A stretch of DNA of 32,493 nt from DAOPJM01 sp964490325 (lineage in GTDB: Bacteria; Bacillota; Clostridia; Christensenellales; CAG-138): the NCBI GenBank assembly GCA_964490325.1, contig CAZBBX010000024.1, forward strand, positions 1 through 32,493, read 5' to 3'. Under the pieces are notes generated by a model. The model made no database searches. It saw nothing but the letters and a program-made list of their open reading frames with translations, and was not told where the DNA came from. Below are positions 23,295-30,601 of this stretch, piece after piece. A program made the position numbers and the translations under genes. Position 1 is the stretch's first letter. Every line of letters begins with the position of its first letter.

Positions 23295-23312
23295 GACGCA
23301 AACGTTTGCGTC
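23295..23312. promoter_or_regulatory. Perfect 18-base palindromic operator of LacI-family type at hppA
   Basis: GACGCAAACGTTTGCGTC is a perfect palindrome whose inner 16 bases equal the ideal E. coli PurR operator ACGCAAACGTTTGCGT. LacI-family regulators bind such CG-centred palindromes. It lies at about +8 to +25 of the hppA transcript, a classic roadblock or repressor position. Confidence 0.75.
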
Positions 23313-23364
23313 ATCGGACGGTCTGAGCAGTCTCAATTCTGCGTTTCAATATGGGAGGACAAAC

Positions 23365-25317
23365 ATGGCAAGCTGGATGGCGATCGGCATTGCGGCGCTC
23401 ACCTTTTTGGTGGCGCTGCTGTTTCTGCGGTTGAACGGCAAGATCCCGGTGCTAAACAAGCGGGCGGGAGAGATCTCAAGCTACATCCGCGGCGGTGCGA
23501 TGGCGTTTTTGAAGCGGGAATATCTCATTATCGGCGTGTTCGCGGCATTCTTATTCATCCTGTTCCTGTTCATCCCGCAGCTTGGCTGGCGCAGCTCGGT
23601 CAGCTTTGCGGTGGGCGCGATCCTTTCCATGACGGCGGGCTTCATCGGTATGCGCAGCGCCACGGCCTCCAACGTTCGCACGGCGGAGGCGGCGGAGCGC
23701 AGCGAGAGCGAAGCATTGCATGTGGCGTTCCGCGGCGGCTCCGTGATGGGGCTGACGGTGGTGGCGCTGGGGCTTTGCGGCGTGACGGTCTGCTATTTGC
23801 TGTTTGGCAACATGACCATCGTGACGAGCTTTTCTCTGGGCGCGAGCATGGTTGCGCTCTTTGCCCGTGTGGGCGGCGGCATCTACACCAAGGCGGCGGA
23901 TGTGGGCGCGGATCTTGTGGGCAAGGTGGAAGCGGGCATACCCGAGGACGACCCCCGCAACCCTGCCGTCATCGCGGACAATGTGGGCGATAACGTGGGC
24001 GACGTCGCGGGCATGGGTGCGGATCTGTTCGAGTCCTATGTGGGCGCGATCGTCTCCTCACTGATCCTTGGCATAGCGGCATACGGCTCCACGGGAGCGG
24101 GCTTTGTGTTTGCGCTGTGCGCGGCGGGAGCGGCGGCGGCGCTGGCAGGCGTGCTGTTCGTGCGCCTGATGCGCAGGGGCGACCCGCAGCGCATCATGAT
24201 GGGCGGCACCTATGTGAGCATGGGACTGTTCCTTGTCGCGGCGTTTTTGATCGATCACTATTTGCTCAATGAGAGCTGCCACTTTATCGCCATCCTGACG
24301 GGTATCGTCTCGGGCGTCATCATCGGGCTTGCAACGGAGTGGTACACCTCCGACCGCTTCCGCTTTGTAAAGGGCATCGTCAAGCAGAGCAAGACGGGGC
24401 CTGCGACCAACATCTTGGAGGGGCTGTCCGTGGGTATGCGCAGCACGGCGATCCCCATCGTGGTGATCGCAGCGGCGGTCATCCTGTCCTATATGGAAAG
24501 CGGCGTGTTCGGCGTGGCTTTGTCGGCGCTTGGAATGCTGGCGACGGTCGGCTCCATCATCGCGGTGGACGCCTACGGACCCATCGCGGACAACGCAGGC
24601 GGCATTGCGCAGATGGCGGGAATGCCCGAAAACGTGCGGAATATCACGGATCATTTGGATTCGGTGGGCAACACAACGGCGGCGATCGGCAAGGGCTTCT
24701 CCATCGGTTCGGCGGCGCTGACGACGCTGGCGCTGCTCAGCTCCTATGCGGGCACGGTGGGACTGACGGCGGTGAACCTCTTGAGCGCCAAGGTCATCGG
24801 CGGTCTGTTCATCGGCGGCGGACTGGCGTTCTTGTTCTCGTCCATGGCAATCGACGCCGTATCGCGTGCGGCCGTCACGATGATCAACGAGGTACACAGG
24901 CAGTTTCGCGAGATCGTGGGTATCCTCACGGGCGAGGCGCTGCCCGAATATGAAAAGTGCGTGAGCATCGCCACGAACGCGGCGCTGAAGGAAATGATCC
25001 TTCCGGGGCTGATGGCGGTGGCGGCGCCCGTCTTAGTGGGACTTTTGATCGGCAAGGAGGCGCTGGCGGGAATGCTCATCGGGGCGGCACTGGGCGGCGT
25101 GCTGCTGGCGCTGATGATGGCCAACAGCGGCGGCGCTTGGGACAATGCCAAAAAGAAGGTCGAGGAGAGCGAAAAGGGCACCGAGCAGCACCGCGCCGCG
25201 GTCATCGGCGACACCGTGGGCGACCCGCTGAAGGACACGGCAGGCCCCTCCCTGAACATCCTCATTAAGTTGATGAGCATCGTGGCGCTGCTGTTTGCGC
25301 CCCTGTTCCTAAAGTAA
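23365..25317 (+). CDS. hppA: Membrane-bound ion-translocating pyrophosphatase
   Basis: A polytopic membrane enzyme of 650 residues that couples pyrophosphate hydrolysis to export of H+ and/or Na+. The start at 23365 has GGGAGG six bases upstream; earlier in-frame codons lie in the leader. The active-site loop is complete: DVGADLVGKVEAGIPEDD, NPAVIADNVGDNVGDVAGMGADLFESY (about 179-220), later DAYGPIADNAGGIAQMAG and, near the end, GDTVGDPLKDTAGPSLNILIKL. The position that distinguishes subfamilies reads GNTTAAIGKG (about 435-444): Ala instead of Lys, the K+-dependent type, which includes Na+-pumping members. The ion is not decided by this alone. About 15-16 membrane helices. Confidence 0.97.
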   Translation: MASWMAIGIAALTFLVALLFLRLNGKIPVLNKRAGEISSYIRGGAMAFLKREYLIIGVFAAFLFILFLFIPQLGWRSSVSFAVGAILSMTAGFIGMRSATASNVRTAEAAERSESEALHVAFRGGSVMGLTVVALGLCGVTVCYLLFGNMTIVTSFSLGASMVALFARVGGGIYTKAADVGADLVGKVEAGIPEDDPRNPAVIADNVGDNVGDVAGMGADLFESYVGAIVSSLILGIAAYGSTGAGFVFALCAAGAAAALAGVLFVRLMRRGDPQRIMMGGTYVSMGLFLVAAFLIDHYLLNESCHFIAILTGIVSGVIIGLATEWYTSDRFRFVKGIVKQSKTGPATNILEGLSVGMRSTAIPIVVIAAAVILSYMESGVFGVALSALGMLATVGSIIAVDAYGPIADNAGGIAQMAGMPENVRNITDHLDSVGNTTAAIGKGFSIGSAALTTLALLSSYAGTVGLTAVNLLSAKVIGGLFIGGGLAFLFSSMAIDAVSRAAVTMINEVHRQFREIVGILTGEALPEYEKCVSIATNAALKEMILPGLMAVAAPVLVGLLIGKEALAGMLIGAALGGVLLALMMANSGGAWDNAKKKVEESEKGTEQHRAAVIGDTVGDPLKDTAGPSLNILIKLMSIVALLFAPLFLK

Positions 25318-25348
25318 GCTTCTTCATCCTAAGATACTCCCTCCCAAG

Positions 25349-25380
25349 GACCCGACGACGCAGTCTGCCTCGTCGGGTCT
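25349..25380 (+). terminator. Terminator hairpin after hppA
   Basis: GACCCGACGA and TCGTCGGGTC form a perfect ten-pair stem with an 11-base loop, about 30 bases after the stop. The T-rich tail is short (TTGCTG). Confidence 0.7.
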
Positions 25381-25427
25381 TGCTGTAAAATTAAGAAAAG
25401 TTCCCCCTCTGTACGCCTTATTCCTGC

Positions 25428-25455
25428 TTGACAGCGGCGGCGGAAACGGTATAAT
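25428..25455 (+). promoter_or_regulatory. Sigma-A promoter of the cobalamin riboswitch transcript
   Basis: TTGACA (25428-25433) and TATAAT (25450-25455), both perfect consensus, with a 16-base spacer; the riboswitch begins within 20 bases. Confidence 0.9.
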
Positions 25456-25473
25456 GGCTATAGTTGAACAGCG

Positions 25474-25645
25474 TGCACCAATGCGCGAAAGTGCCGCGGC
25501 CGAGGCCGCGTGGGAAGCGGGTGCAAGTCCCGCACTAGCCCGGTAACCGTGAAGCTGACAAGAGGACACAAGGCCACTGCCGCATCTTGATGCGATGGGA
25601 AGGCGTCCTTGCGGACGAAGCCAAGTCGGGAGACCTGTTTGTGCA
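25474..25645 (+). ncRNA. Cobalamin (AdoCbl-type) riboswitch aptamer
   Basis: The conserved core is easy to read: GTGGGAAGCGGGTGCAAGTC, then CCGCACTAGCCCGGTAACCGTGA, GCCACTG, GATGGGAAGGCG, and the B12 box AAGCCAAGTCGGGAGACCTG. The closing helix P1 pairs TGCAC (25474-25478) with GTGCA (25641-25645). It senses cobalamin and controls the substrate-binding protein gene downstream through the terminators that follow. Confidence 0.96.
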
Positions 25646-25673
25646 TGAAAACTTCCGGAATCGAGTGAAACTG

Positions 25674-25703
25674 CAGGGGTATTGGGGTACCCGTGCTTTT
25701 TGA
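25674..25703 (+). terminator. First hairpin of the riboswitch expression platform
   Basis: A stem of GCA and GGGTA against TACCC and TGC (one G-G mismatch), followed by about five T. Weaker than the next one. Confidence 0.5.
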
Positions 25704-25707
25704 AGTT

Positions 25708-25740
25708 GCTCCTCGATGCCGAGGGAGCAGCTTTTTTATT
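25708..25740 (+). terminator. Riboswitch-controlled intrinsic terminator
   Basis: GCTCCTCG, loop ATGC, CGAGGGAGC (one bulged G) followed by six T and ATT. It lies between aptamer and start codon, the expected off-state terminator when cobalamin is bound. Confidence 0.8.
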
Positions 25741-25785
25741 TGCTCCTTCTCTGTTCGACGAATATCAGAAAGGGGCAAGTATGCC

Positions 25786-26778
25786 ATGCAGAAAAACAAG
25801 ATCCTTTCCCTGCTGCTCGCCATCCTGCTGCTGACCGCCTTGGTCGGCTGCGCGGGATCGAGCACACCCGTCGTCACCGACGCGCCCGTCACCGACGCGC
25901 CCGCCGTCACCGACGCACCCGCCACCGACGCACCCGTTGACGCCTCCGTCATCGTCACCGACATGATGGGGCGCGAGGTCAGCTTGGCGGAGCCTGCCAC
26001 CCGCGTGGTGGCGTTGACCGCAGCCGACTGCGAGATCCTCTACGCCATCGGGGCAGGGGACACGCTGGTGGGACGCGGCGAATACTGTGACTATCCTCCC
26101 GAGGTGTCGGACGTTCCCTCCGTTGAGTCGGGTTACGCGACCAATCTGGAGCAGATCATTGCACTGCAGCCGCAGGTGCTGCTGATGAGCACCATGAACC
26201 AGGACAAGGAGCAGGTGGAGCAGCTCACCAACGCGGGGATCGCGGTGGTGGTCAGCAACGCGCAGGACATTGCGGGCGTATACGAGGCCATCACCCTCAT
26301 CGGCGCCCTAATGGGCAAGACCGACGAGGCGGCAGCCGTCATCTTATCGATGCAGACAAGCTTTGCCGAGGCGGCGAGCCACGCGGCCGAGGGCGAGGGT
26401 AAGACGGTCTACTTTGAGGTATCCCCCTTGGAGTACGGCCTGTGGACGGCAGGCAGCGGCACCTTCATGAACGAGATCGCCGAGATGCTGGGGCTGACCA
26501 ACTGCTTTGCCGATGTGAGCGGCTGGGCGGAGGTCTCCGAGGAGCAGGTACTGGAGCGCGATCCCGATTACATCGTGACCATCTCCATGTACTACGGTAC
26601 AGGCCCGACCCCCACCGAGGAGATCCTCTCCCGCACGGGTTGGGAGGGCGTGACCGCCGTTAAGAACGGCGCGATCCTAAACCTGCAAAACAACGAGCTT
26701 TCCCGCCCCGGCCCGCGCCTTGCGGACGGCGCAAAGCAAATGTACGAATACTTCTTCGTCACCCTGCCCACGGCATGA
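25786..26778 (+). CDS. ABC transporter substrate-binding lipoprotein, likely corrinoid (BtuF-like)
   Basis: A 330-residue lipoprotein of the cobalamin/siderophore-binding class (TroA/BtuF fold). The ATG at 25786 is chosen for its signal peptide (MQKNKILSLLLAILLLTALVGC, lipobox LVGC); AAAGGGG lies upstream. A Thr-Asp-Ala-Pro repeat linker (about 30-46) precedes the binding fold: VIVTDMMGREVSLAEPATRVVALTAADCEILYAIGAGDTLVGR, then LEQIIALQPQVLLMS, and a C-terminal lobe with GSGTFMNEIAEMLGLTNCF and VLERDPDYIV. The cobalamin riboswitch in its leader points to a corrinoid as ligand. No permease or ATPase gene follows, so it must use components encoded elsewhere. Confidence 0.92.
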   Translation: MQKNKILSLLLAILLLTALVGCAGSSTPVVTDAPVTDAPAVTDAPATDAPVDASVIVTDMMGREVSLAEPATRVVALTAADCEILYAIGAGDTLVGRGEYCDYPPEVSDVPSVESGYATNLEQIIALQPQVLLMSTMNQDKEQVEQLTNAGIAVVVSNAQDIAGVYEAITLIGALMGKTDEAAAVILSMQTSFAEAASHAAEGEGKTVYFEVSPLEYGLWTAGSGTFMNEIAEMLGLTNCFADVSGWAEVSEEQVLERDPDYIVTISMYYGTGPTPTEEILSRTGWEGVTAVKNGAILNLQNNELSRPGPRLADGAKQMYEYFFVTLPTA

Positions 26779-26842
26779 AAGCCCTCTGATAAAAGCATTG
26801 CGCCTTGAAGGGTGCAGCGCCTGTCCTACTTTTCCTAAACAG

Positions 26843-26870
26843 CGGAGACGCGGCCTGCGTCTCCGTTTTT
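26843..26870 (+). terminator. Terminator after the substrate-binding protein gene
   Basis: CGGAGACGC, loop GGCCT, GCGTCTCCG, then five T: a perfect nine-pair stem. It confirms that the binding protein gene is monocistronic. Confidence 0.92.
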
Positions 26871-26905
26871 CGTCCAAAGAATCGCCCATACAGGGGCAAA
26901 AGCTA

Positions 26906-26934
26906 TTGCGCCCCTCGTGCGGCTATGGTAAGAT
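26906..26934 (+). promoter_or_regulatory. Promoter of the fucO-like gene, positioned for a leaderless mRNA
   Basis: TTGCGC (26906-26911) and TAAGAT (26929-26934), 17-base spacer. Seven bases after the -10 is the A of the ATG at 26941, and no Shine-Dalgarno sequence precedes that ATG. Confidence 0.6.
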
Positions 26935-26940
26935 ACAAGC

Positions 26941-28098
26941 ATGGAAAACAAGATCCAACATATCATTCTCAATACGGAGAGCTACTTTGGCAACGGCTGC
27001 GTCCAAAAGATCGGGGACGAGGCGGTCGAGCGCCGCTTTGCCCACGCCTTTATCATCACGGACGCGATGCTGCTGAAGCTTGGCACGCTGCGGCCCGTCT
27101 TTGCTTCGCTGCAAAGCCGCGGGGTGGACTTCACCATCTTTGACGGCGTACAGCCCAATCCCAACATCGAGGGGATCCAAACGGCACTGCACGCCTTTTA
27201 CGAGTCGGACAGCGATTTTCTCATTGCGGTGGGCGGCGGCTCCGCTATCGACACCGCCAAGGGCGTGAGCATCATTGCTGCCAACCCCAAGCATGGCGAT
27301 GTGCGCAGTCTCGAATCGGTTGGGCAGACCGCGCATCGCGGCGTGTGCCTGTTTGCGGTGCCGACCACGGCGGGAACGGCCTCCGAGGTCACGGTGGACT
27401 ATGTGGTCACCGACACGCAAAAGCAGCGCAAGTTCCTCTGTGCGGACGACAACTGCATTCCCGAGGTGGCGTTCATCGACGCTTCCATGATGGCGGGAAT
27501 GCCGCAGCCGCTGGCTGCCGCCACGGGCATGGACGCGCTCACCCACGCCATCGAGGCATACTGCTCGCGCCGCGCTTGGGCGATGACGGACATCTTTGCC
27601 CTAAAGGCTGTCGAGCTGATCGCGGGAAATCTCAAGGAGTCCTGCTCCCTGCCTGCGGCAAGGGAAGCGATGGCGCTGGGACAGTATCTGGCGGGCATGG
27701 CCTTCTCCAACTGCGGCCTTGGCGCCTGTCACGCCTTGGCCCATCCCTTGAGCGCGGTGCATCACATTGCGCACGGCGTGGCAAACGCCATCCTGCTGCC
27801 CACGGTCATGGAGTATAACGCAGCGTTTACGGGCAATCGCTTCCGCGCCATTGCCAAGGCCATGGGCGTGCATGGGACGGCGAACATGACGGAGGAGCAG
27901 TATCGCAAAGCCGCCGTGGACGCGGTGCGCACCCTGCGCAGCGCCGTGGGCATCCCGCAGGGGCTCAAGGCGGCGGGTGCAAGCGAGGACAGCTTTGAGA
28001 AGATGGCCGCCTCCGCCGTACTGGACGCCTGCCTGACGGACAATCCCCGTCCCCTGCACAAGGGCAACGCCGTGGAGCTGTACAGACAGGCGTATTGA
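26941..28098 (+). CDS. fucO: Iron-containing alcohol dehydrogenase, FucO (lactaldehyde reductase)-like
   Basis: A cytoplasmic NADH-linked group III dehydrogenase of 385 residues. It follows E. coli FucO almost block by block: IILNTESYFGNG, DGVQPNPNIE, IAVGGGSAIDTAKGVSII, NPKHGDVRSLE, VPTTAGTASEVTVDYVVTD, PEVAFIDASMMAGMPQPLAAATGMDALTHAIEAY, ALGQYLAGMAFSNCGLG, HPLSAVHHIAHGVANAILLP. Metal ligands are Asp and His in MDALTHAIE, His in CHALAHPL and His in IAHGVANA. FucO reduces lactaldehyde to 1,2-propanediol in fucose or rhamnose fermentation. No fucose genes are present here, so use on another short aldehyde is possible. No ribosome site is visible before the ATG. Confidence 0.93.
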   Translation: MENKIQHIILNTESYFGNGCVQKIGDEAVERRFAHAFIITDAMLLKLGTLRPVFASLQSRGVDFTIFDGVQPNPNIEGIQTALHAFYESDSDFLIAVGGGSAIDTAKGVSIIAANPKHGDVRSLESVGQTAHRGVCLFAVPTTAGTASEVTVDYVVTDTQKQRKFLCADDNCIPEVAFIDASMMAGMPQPLAAATGMDALTHAIEAYCSRRAWAMTDIFALKAVELIAGNLKESCSLPAAREAMALGQYLAGMAFSNCGLGACHALAHPLSAVHHIAHGVANAILLPTVMEYNAAFTGNRFRAIAKAMGVHGTANMTEEQYRKAAVDAVRTLRSAVGIPQGLKAAGASEDSFEKMAASAVLDACLTDNPRPLHKGNAVELYRQAY

Positions 28099-28152
28099 CC
28101 CTTGGCCTCGTCCGCCGTCGGGTAAACGCAGCATCCGACCCTAATCAAAAGC

Positions 28153-28191
28153 AAAAAAGGAGCCGTCCCTGCGGGGAACGGTTCCTTTTTT
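28153..28191. terminator. Bidirectional terminator between fucO and the GNAT gene
   Basis: Six A, then GGAGCCGT and ACGGTTCC closing a stem (one G-T pair, small internal loop), then six T. Works in both directions between the convergent genes. Confidence 0.9.
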
Positions 28192-28240
28192 CGTTTTATA
28201 AGCGAAAACGCCGCTGCATTTGATTCGCAGCCCGCATCGA

Positions 28241-28801
28241 TCACCCTTCTGCCGAAAGATCCAAGGTCATCATAAGCTCATCCGCTTCGCGCCCGTCCCG
28301 ATAGCAAAATGCGCGGGGACGGCAGCCGCAGATCACAAAGCCAAAGCGCGCATAGAGCCTCTGTGCCCGCGTGTTCTCCTTTACAACGTCCAGCTCCATT
28401 TGACGATAGCCCGCCGCCCGTGCGGCGCCGACCAGCATTTCCATCAGAGCGCTGCCCAAGCCCTCGCCCCAATACGCCTGCAGAAGGGCAATGCCCAGCT
28501 CGGCACGGTGGCGGCAGCGTTCGTAACGGGACACGGGGGCAAAGCCCGCGCTGCCCACCAAGCGGCCGTCCACCTCCGCAACGAGCAGGCAGCAGTCCGC
28601 GGCCTCCCGCTGTGCGCGCAGGTATTCGGCCTCCTGCTCGACCGTAAAGCGGATCTCATCGGGATAGCGCGCCATAAAGTCGGTCTCCGCGTTGGTGTCC
28701 CGCAGCACCGCCAACAGACCTAAGGCGTCGGCTTCTTTGGCGCTGCGGATGATCGCTTGCCTGCCGTCTCGCAGCCGCAGCTCTCGGCTTTCTATCTCCA
28801 T
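28241..28801 (-). CDS. GNAT-family N-acetyltransferase
   Basis: A cytoplasmic acetyltransferase of 186 residues using acetyl-CoA. The ATG at 28801 has GGGAGG upstream, so the start five codons earlier is not needed. The sequence fits the RimI/RimJ-like pattern: LRLRDGRQAIIRSAKEADALGLLAVLRD at the N-terminus, LLVAEVDGRLVGSAGF, RAELGIALLQAYWGEGLGSALMEML (the acetyl-CoA pyrophosphate loop around Q/Y-W-G-E-G-L-G) and LDVVKENTRAQRLYARFGFVICG. The substrate is unknown; protein N-termini, amines or antibiotics are all acetylated by this family. It follows the DUF1846 gene by 31 bases and is probably co-transcribed with it. Confidence 0.92.
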   Translation of the reverse strand: MEIESRELRLRDGRQAIIRSAKEADALGLLAVLRDTNAETDFMARYPDEIRFTVEQEAEYLRAQREAADCCLLVAEVDGRLVGSAGFAPVSRYERCRHRAELGIALLQAYWGEGLGSALMEMLVGAARAAGYRQMELDVVKENTRAQRLYARFGFVICGCRPRAFCYRDGREADELMMTLDLSAEG

Positions 28802-28832
28802 TTGCCTTCCTCCCAATTAATATAGGAACTTT

Positions 28833-30317
28833 CTACCGATGATACAGCCGTTTGGTCTGATAGACGGGATCGGAGGTCACGCGTATGCCAAGCCGCCGTA
28901 ATAGCTCTGCATCCACGGAGGAGAGGATCACGGTGGTGTGCATCTCGCAGCCCTCTAACTTGCCAAGCTGTGCCAAAGCAAGCTCCGCCGTTGGATTGGT
29001 GGCGGCGCAGATGGACAGCGCCAAGAGGATCTCATCGCTGTGGAGCTGGGGATTTTGACTCTTGAGATGCTCGGTCTTGAGGCGCTGGATCGGCTCGATG
29101 ACCACGGGGGAGATGAGGCGCAGCTCATCGCGTATACCGCCCAAGGTCTTGAGCGCGTTGAGCAGGGTCGAGGCGGTCGCGCCCATGAGGGCGGAGCTTT
29201 TGCCGCTGACGATCTGACCGTCGGGCAGCTCCAGCGCGGCGGCGGGGCCGTCGGTAGCCGCGGCGCGATCCCGTGCGGATGCAATGACGGGACGATCCTT
29301 TTCGCCAACCCCCGCCTGCTGCATCAACACCCTTAGCTTGTTCAGCTCCGCAGCGTCGACCGTCCCCTGCTTTTGACCCACAAGCGCGGCGAAGTACCGC
29401 CGCAGGATCTCCTGCTTGGCGGCGCTGCACACGGCGTCCTCGTCCGTGATGCAAAAGCCCGCCATGTTCACGCCCATGTCGGTGGGCGAACGGTAGGGCG
29501 AGCTGCCAAACAGGCTTGCAAAGACGGCCTGCAGCACGGGAAAGATCTCCACATCGCGGTTGTAGTTGACGGCGGTCTTGCCGTAGGCCTCCAGATGATA
29601 GGGATCGATGATGTTCACATCATCAAGGTCGGTGGTGGCGGACTCGTAGGCAAGGTTGACGGGATGCTTGAGCGGCAGGTTCCACACGGGGAAGGTCTCG
29701 AACTTGGCATAGCCCGCCTTGCGGCCGCGCAGCTGCTCATGATACAGCTGGGACAGGCAAACGGCCATCTTGCCGCTGCCGGGTCCGGGTGCGGTGACGA
29801 CCACCAGGGGCTTATTCGTCTCCACATAGTCGTTGCGGCCAAAGCCCTCGCTGCTGAGGATGAGGGGAACGTTGGCGGGATAGTCGGGGATGGGATAGTG
29901 GTGGTACACCCGTATGCCCAAGGCCGTGAGCCGCGCTTCAAAGACGGCCGCGGCAGCTTGCGCAGCATAGCGCGTCAGCACCACGCTGCCCACGGTAAGG
30001 CCATAGGCGTGGAAGGCGTCGATGAGGCGCAGCACATCCACATCGTAGGTGATGCCCAGATCCCCGCGTTTTTTGTTCTTCTCGATGTCGTAGGCATTGA
30101 TGACCACGACGATCTCCGCCTGCTCCTTCAGCTCTGCAAGCATCTTGAGCTTGCTGTCGGGCAGGAAGCCGGGCAGCACCCGTGCCGCGTGGTGGTCGTC
30201 GTACAGCTTGCCGCCAAACTCCAAGTACAGCTTGCCCCCAAAGGCGGCGATGCGGTCGCGGATATGCTCGGACTGCAGCAGGCAGTAGCGCTTGTTGGAA
30301 AAGCCGATCTTGTTCAT
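28833..30317 (-). CDS. DUF1846 domain-containing protein
   Basis: A soluble protein of 494 residues matching DUF1846 over its full length: KIGFSNKRYCLLQSEHIRDRIAAFGGKLYLEFGGKL at the start, VLPGFLPDSKLKMLAELKEQAEIVVVINAYDIEKNK, then a P-loop-like PGPGSGKMAVCLSQLYHE (about 177-194), YAKFETFPVWNLPLKHPVNLAYESATTDLDDVN, and PTDMGVNMAGFCI. Structures of the family show two Rossmann-like domains, but no activity is established to my knowledge. The ATG at 30317 has AAGGAG upstream. It is common in anaerobic Bacillota. It probably leads a two-gene unit with the GNAT enzyme. Confidence 0.94.
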   Translation of the reverse strand: MNKIGFSNKRYCLLQSEHIRDRIAAFGGKLYLEFGGKLYDDHHAARVLPGFLPDSKLKMLAELKEQAEIVVVINAYDIEKNKKRGDLGITYDVDVLRLIDAFHAYGLTVGSVVLTRYAAQAAAAVFEARLTALGIRVYHHYPIPDYPANVPLILSSEGFGRNDYVETNKPLVVVTAPGPGSGKMAVCLSQLYHEQLRGRKAGYAKFETFPVWNLPLKHPVNLAYESATTDLDDVNIIDPYHLEAYGKTAVNYNRDVEIFPVLQAVFASLFGSSPYRSPTDMGVNMAGFCITDEDAVCSAAKQEILRRYFAALVGQKQGTVDAAELNKLRVLMQQAGVGEKDRPVIASARDRAAATDGPAAALELPDGQIVSGKSSALMGATASTLLNALKTLGGIRDELRLISPVVIEPIQRLKTEHLKSQNPQLHSDEILLALSICAATNPTAELALAQLGKLEGCEMHTTVILSSVDAELLRRLGIRVTSDPVYQTKRLYHR

Positions 30318-30399
30318 GCGCGCTCCTTTTTCGCTTACAAATGCGTCTATACTGTATCATAGTATGCGCAGCAAAAAAAAACAAGAGGCAGGAAGCAGC

Positions 30400-30428
30400 T
30401 TTGTACCGTTGATGCATAGGTTTGTACC
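30400..30428. repeat. Direct repeat TTTGTACC with a 21-base period
   Basis: TTTGTACCGTT (30400-30410) and TTTGTACCATT (30421-30431) lie between the divergent DUF1846 and repeat-protein genes. The two-turn spacing resembles a tandem regulator site. Apart from this and the promoter at 30528, I see nothing else in 30318-30601. Confidence 0.45.
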
Positions 30429-30527
30429 ATTCGTAAGGAAGCTGAAAAAATTATAAGTTTTGCAGCGCAAGCGGCAAATTTATATGGGTATATGGGAAAA
30501 ACGTACACGAAAAATTGCCATTTTGAA

Positions 30528-30556
30528 TTGACTTTGACGGTCGGTTTGTTTATACT
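30528..30556 (+). promoter_or_regulatory. Sigma-A promoter of the secreted repeat protein gene
   Basis: TTGACT (30528-30533) and TATACT (30551-30556), 17-base spacer. The leader carries a short hairpin (GTCGG, loop CAAGG, CCGAC, 30573-30587) just before the AAGGAG ribosome site. Confidence 0.82.
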
Positions 30557-30601
30557 GTAAACGTATATTAACGTCGGCAAGGCCGACCGGAAGGAGAGAC
30601 T

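Noticed and set aside
25693..25785. Longer N-terminus for the substrate-binding protein
   Set aside because: That stretch is the riboswitch terminator region; the ATG at 25786 directly opens a lipoprotein signal peptide.
26720..27076. 118-codon plus-strand ORF across the gap before fucO
   Set aside because: It runs over a perfect intrinsic terminator and the fucO promoter and has no family resemblance.
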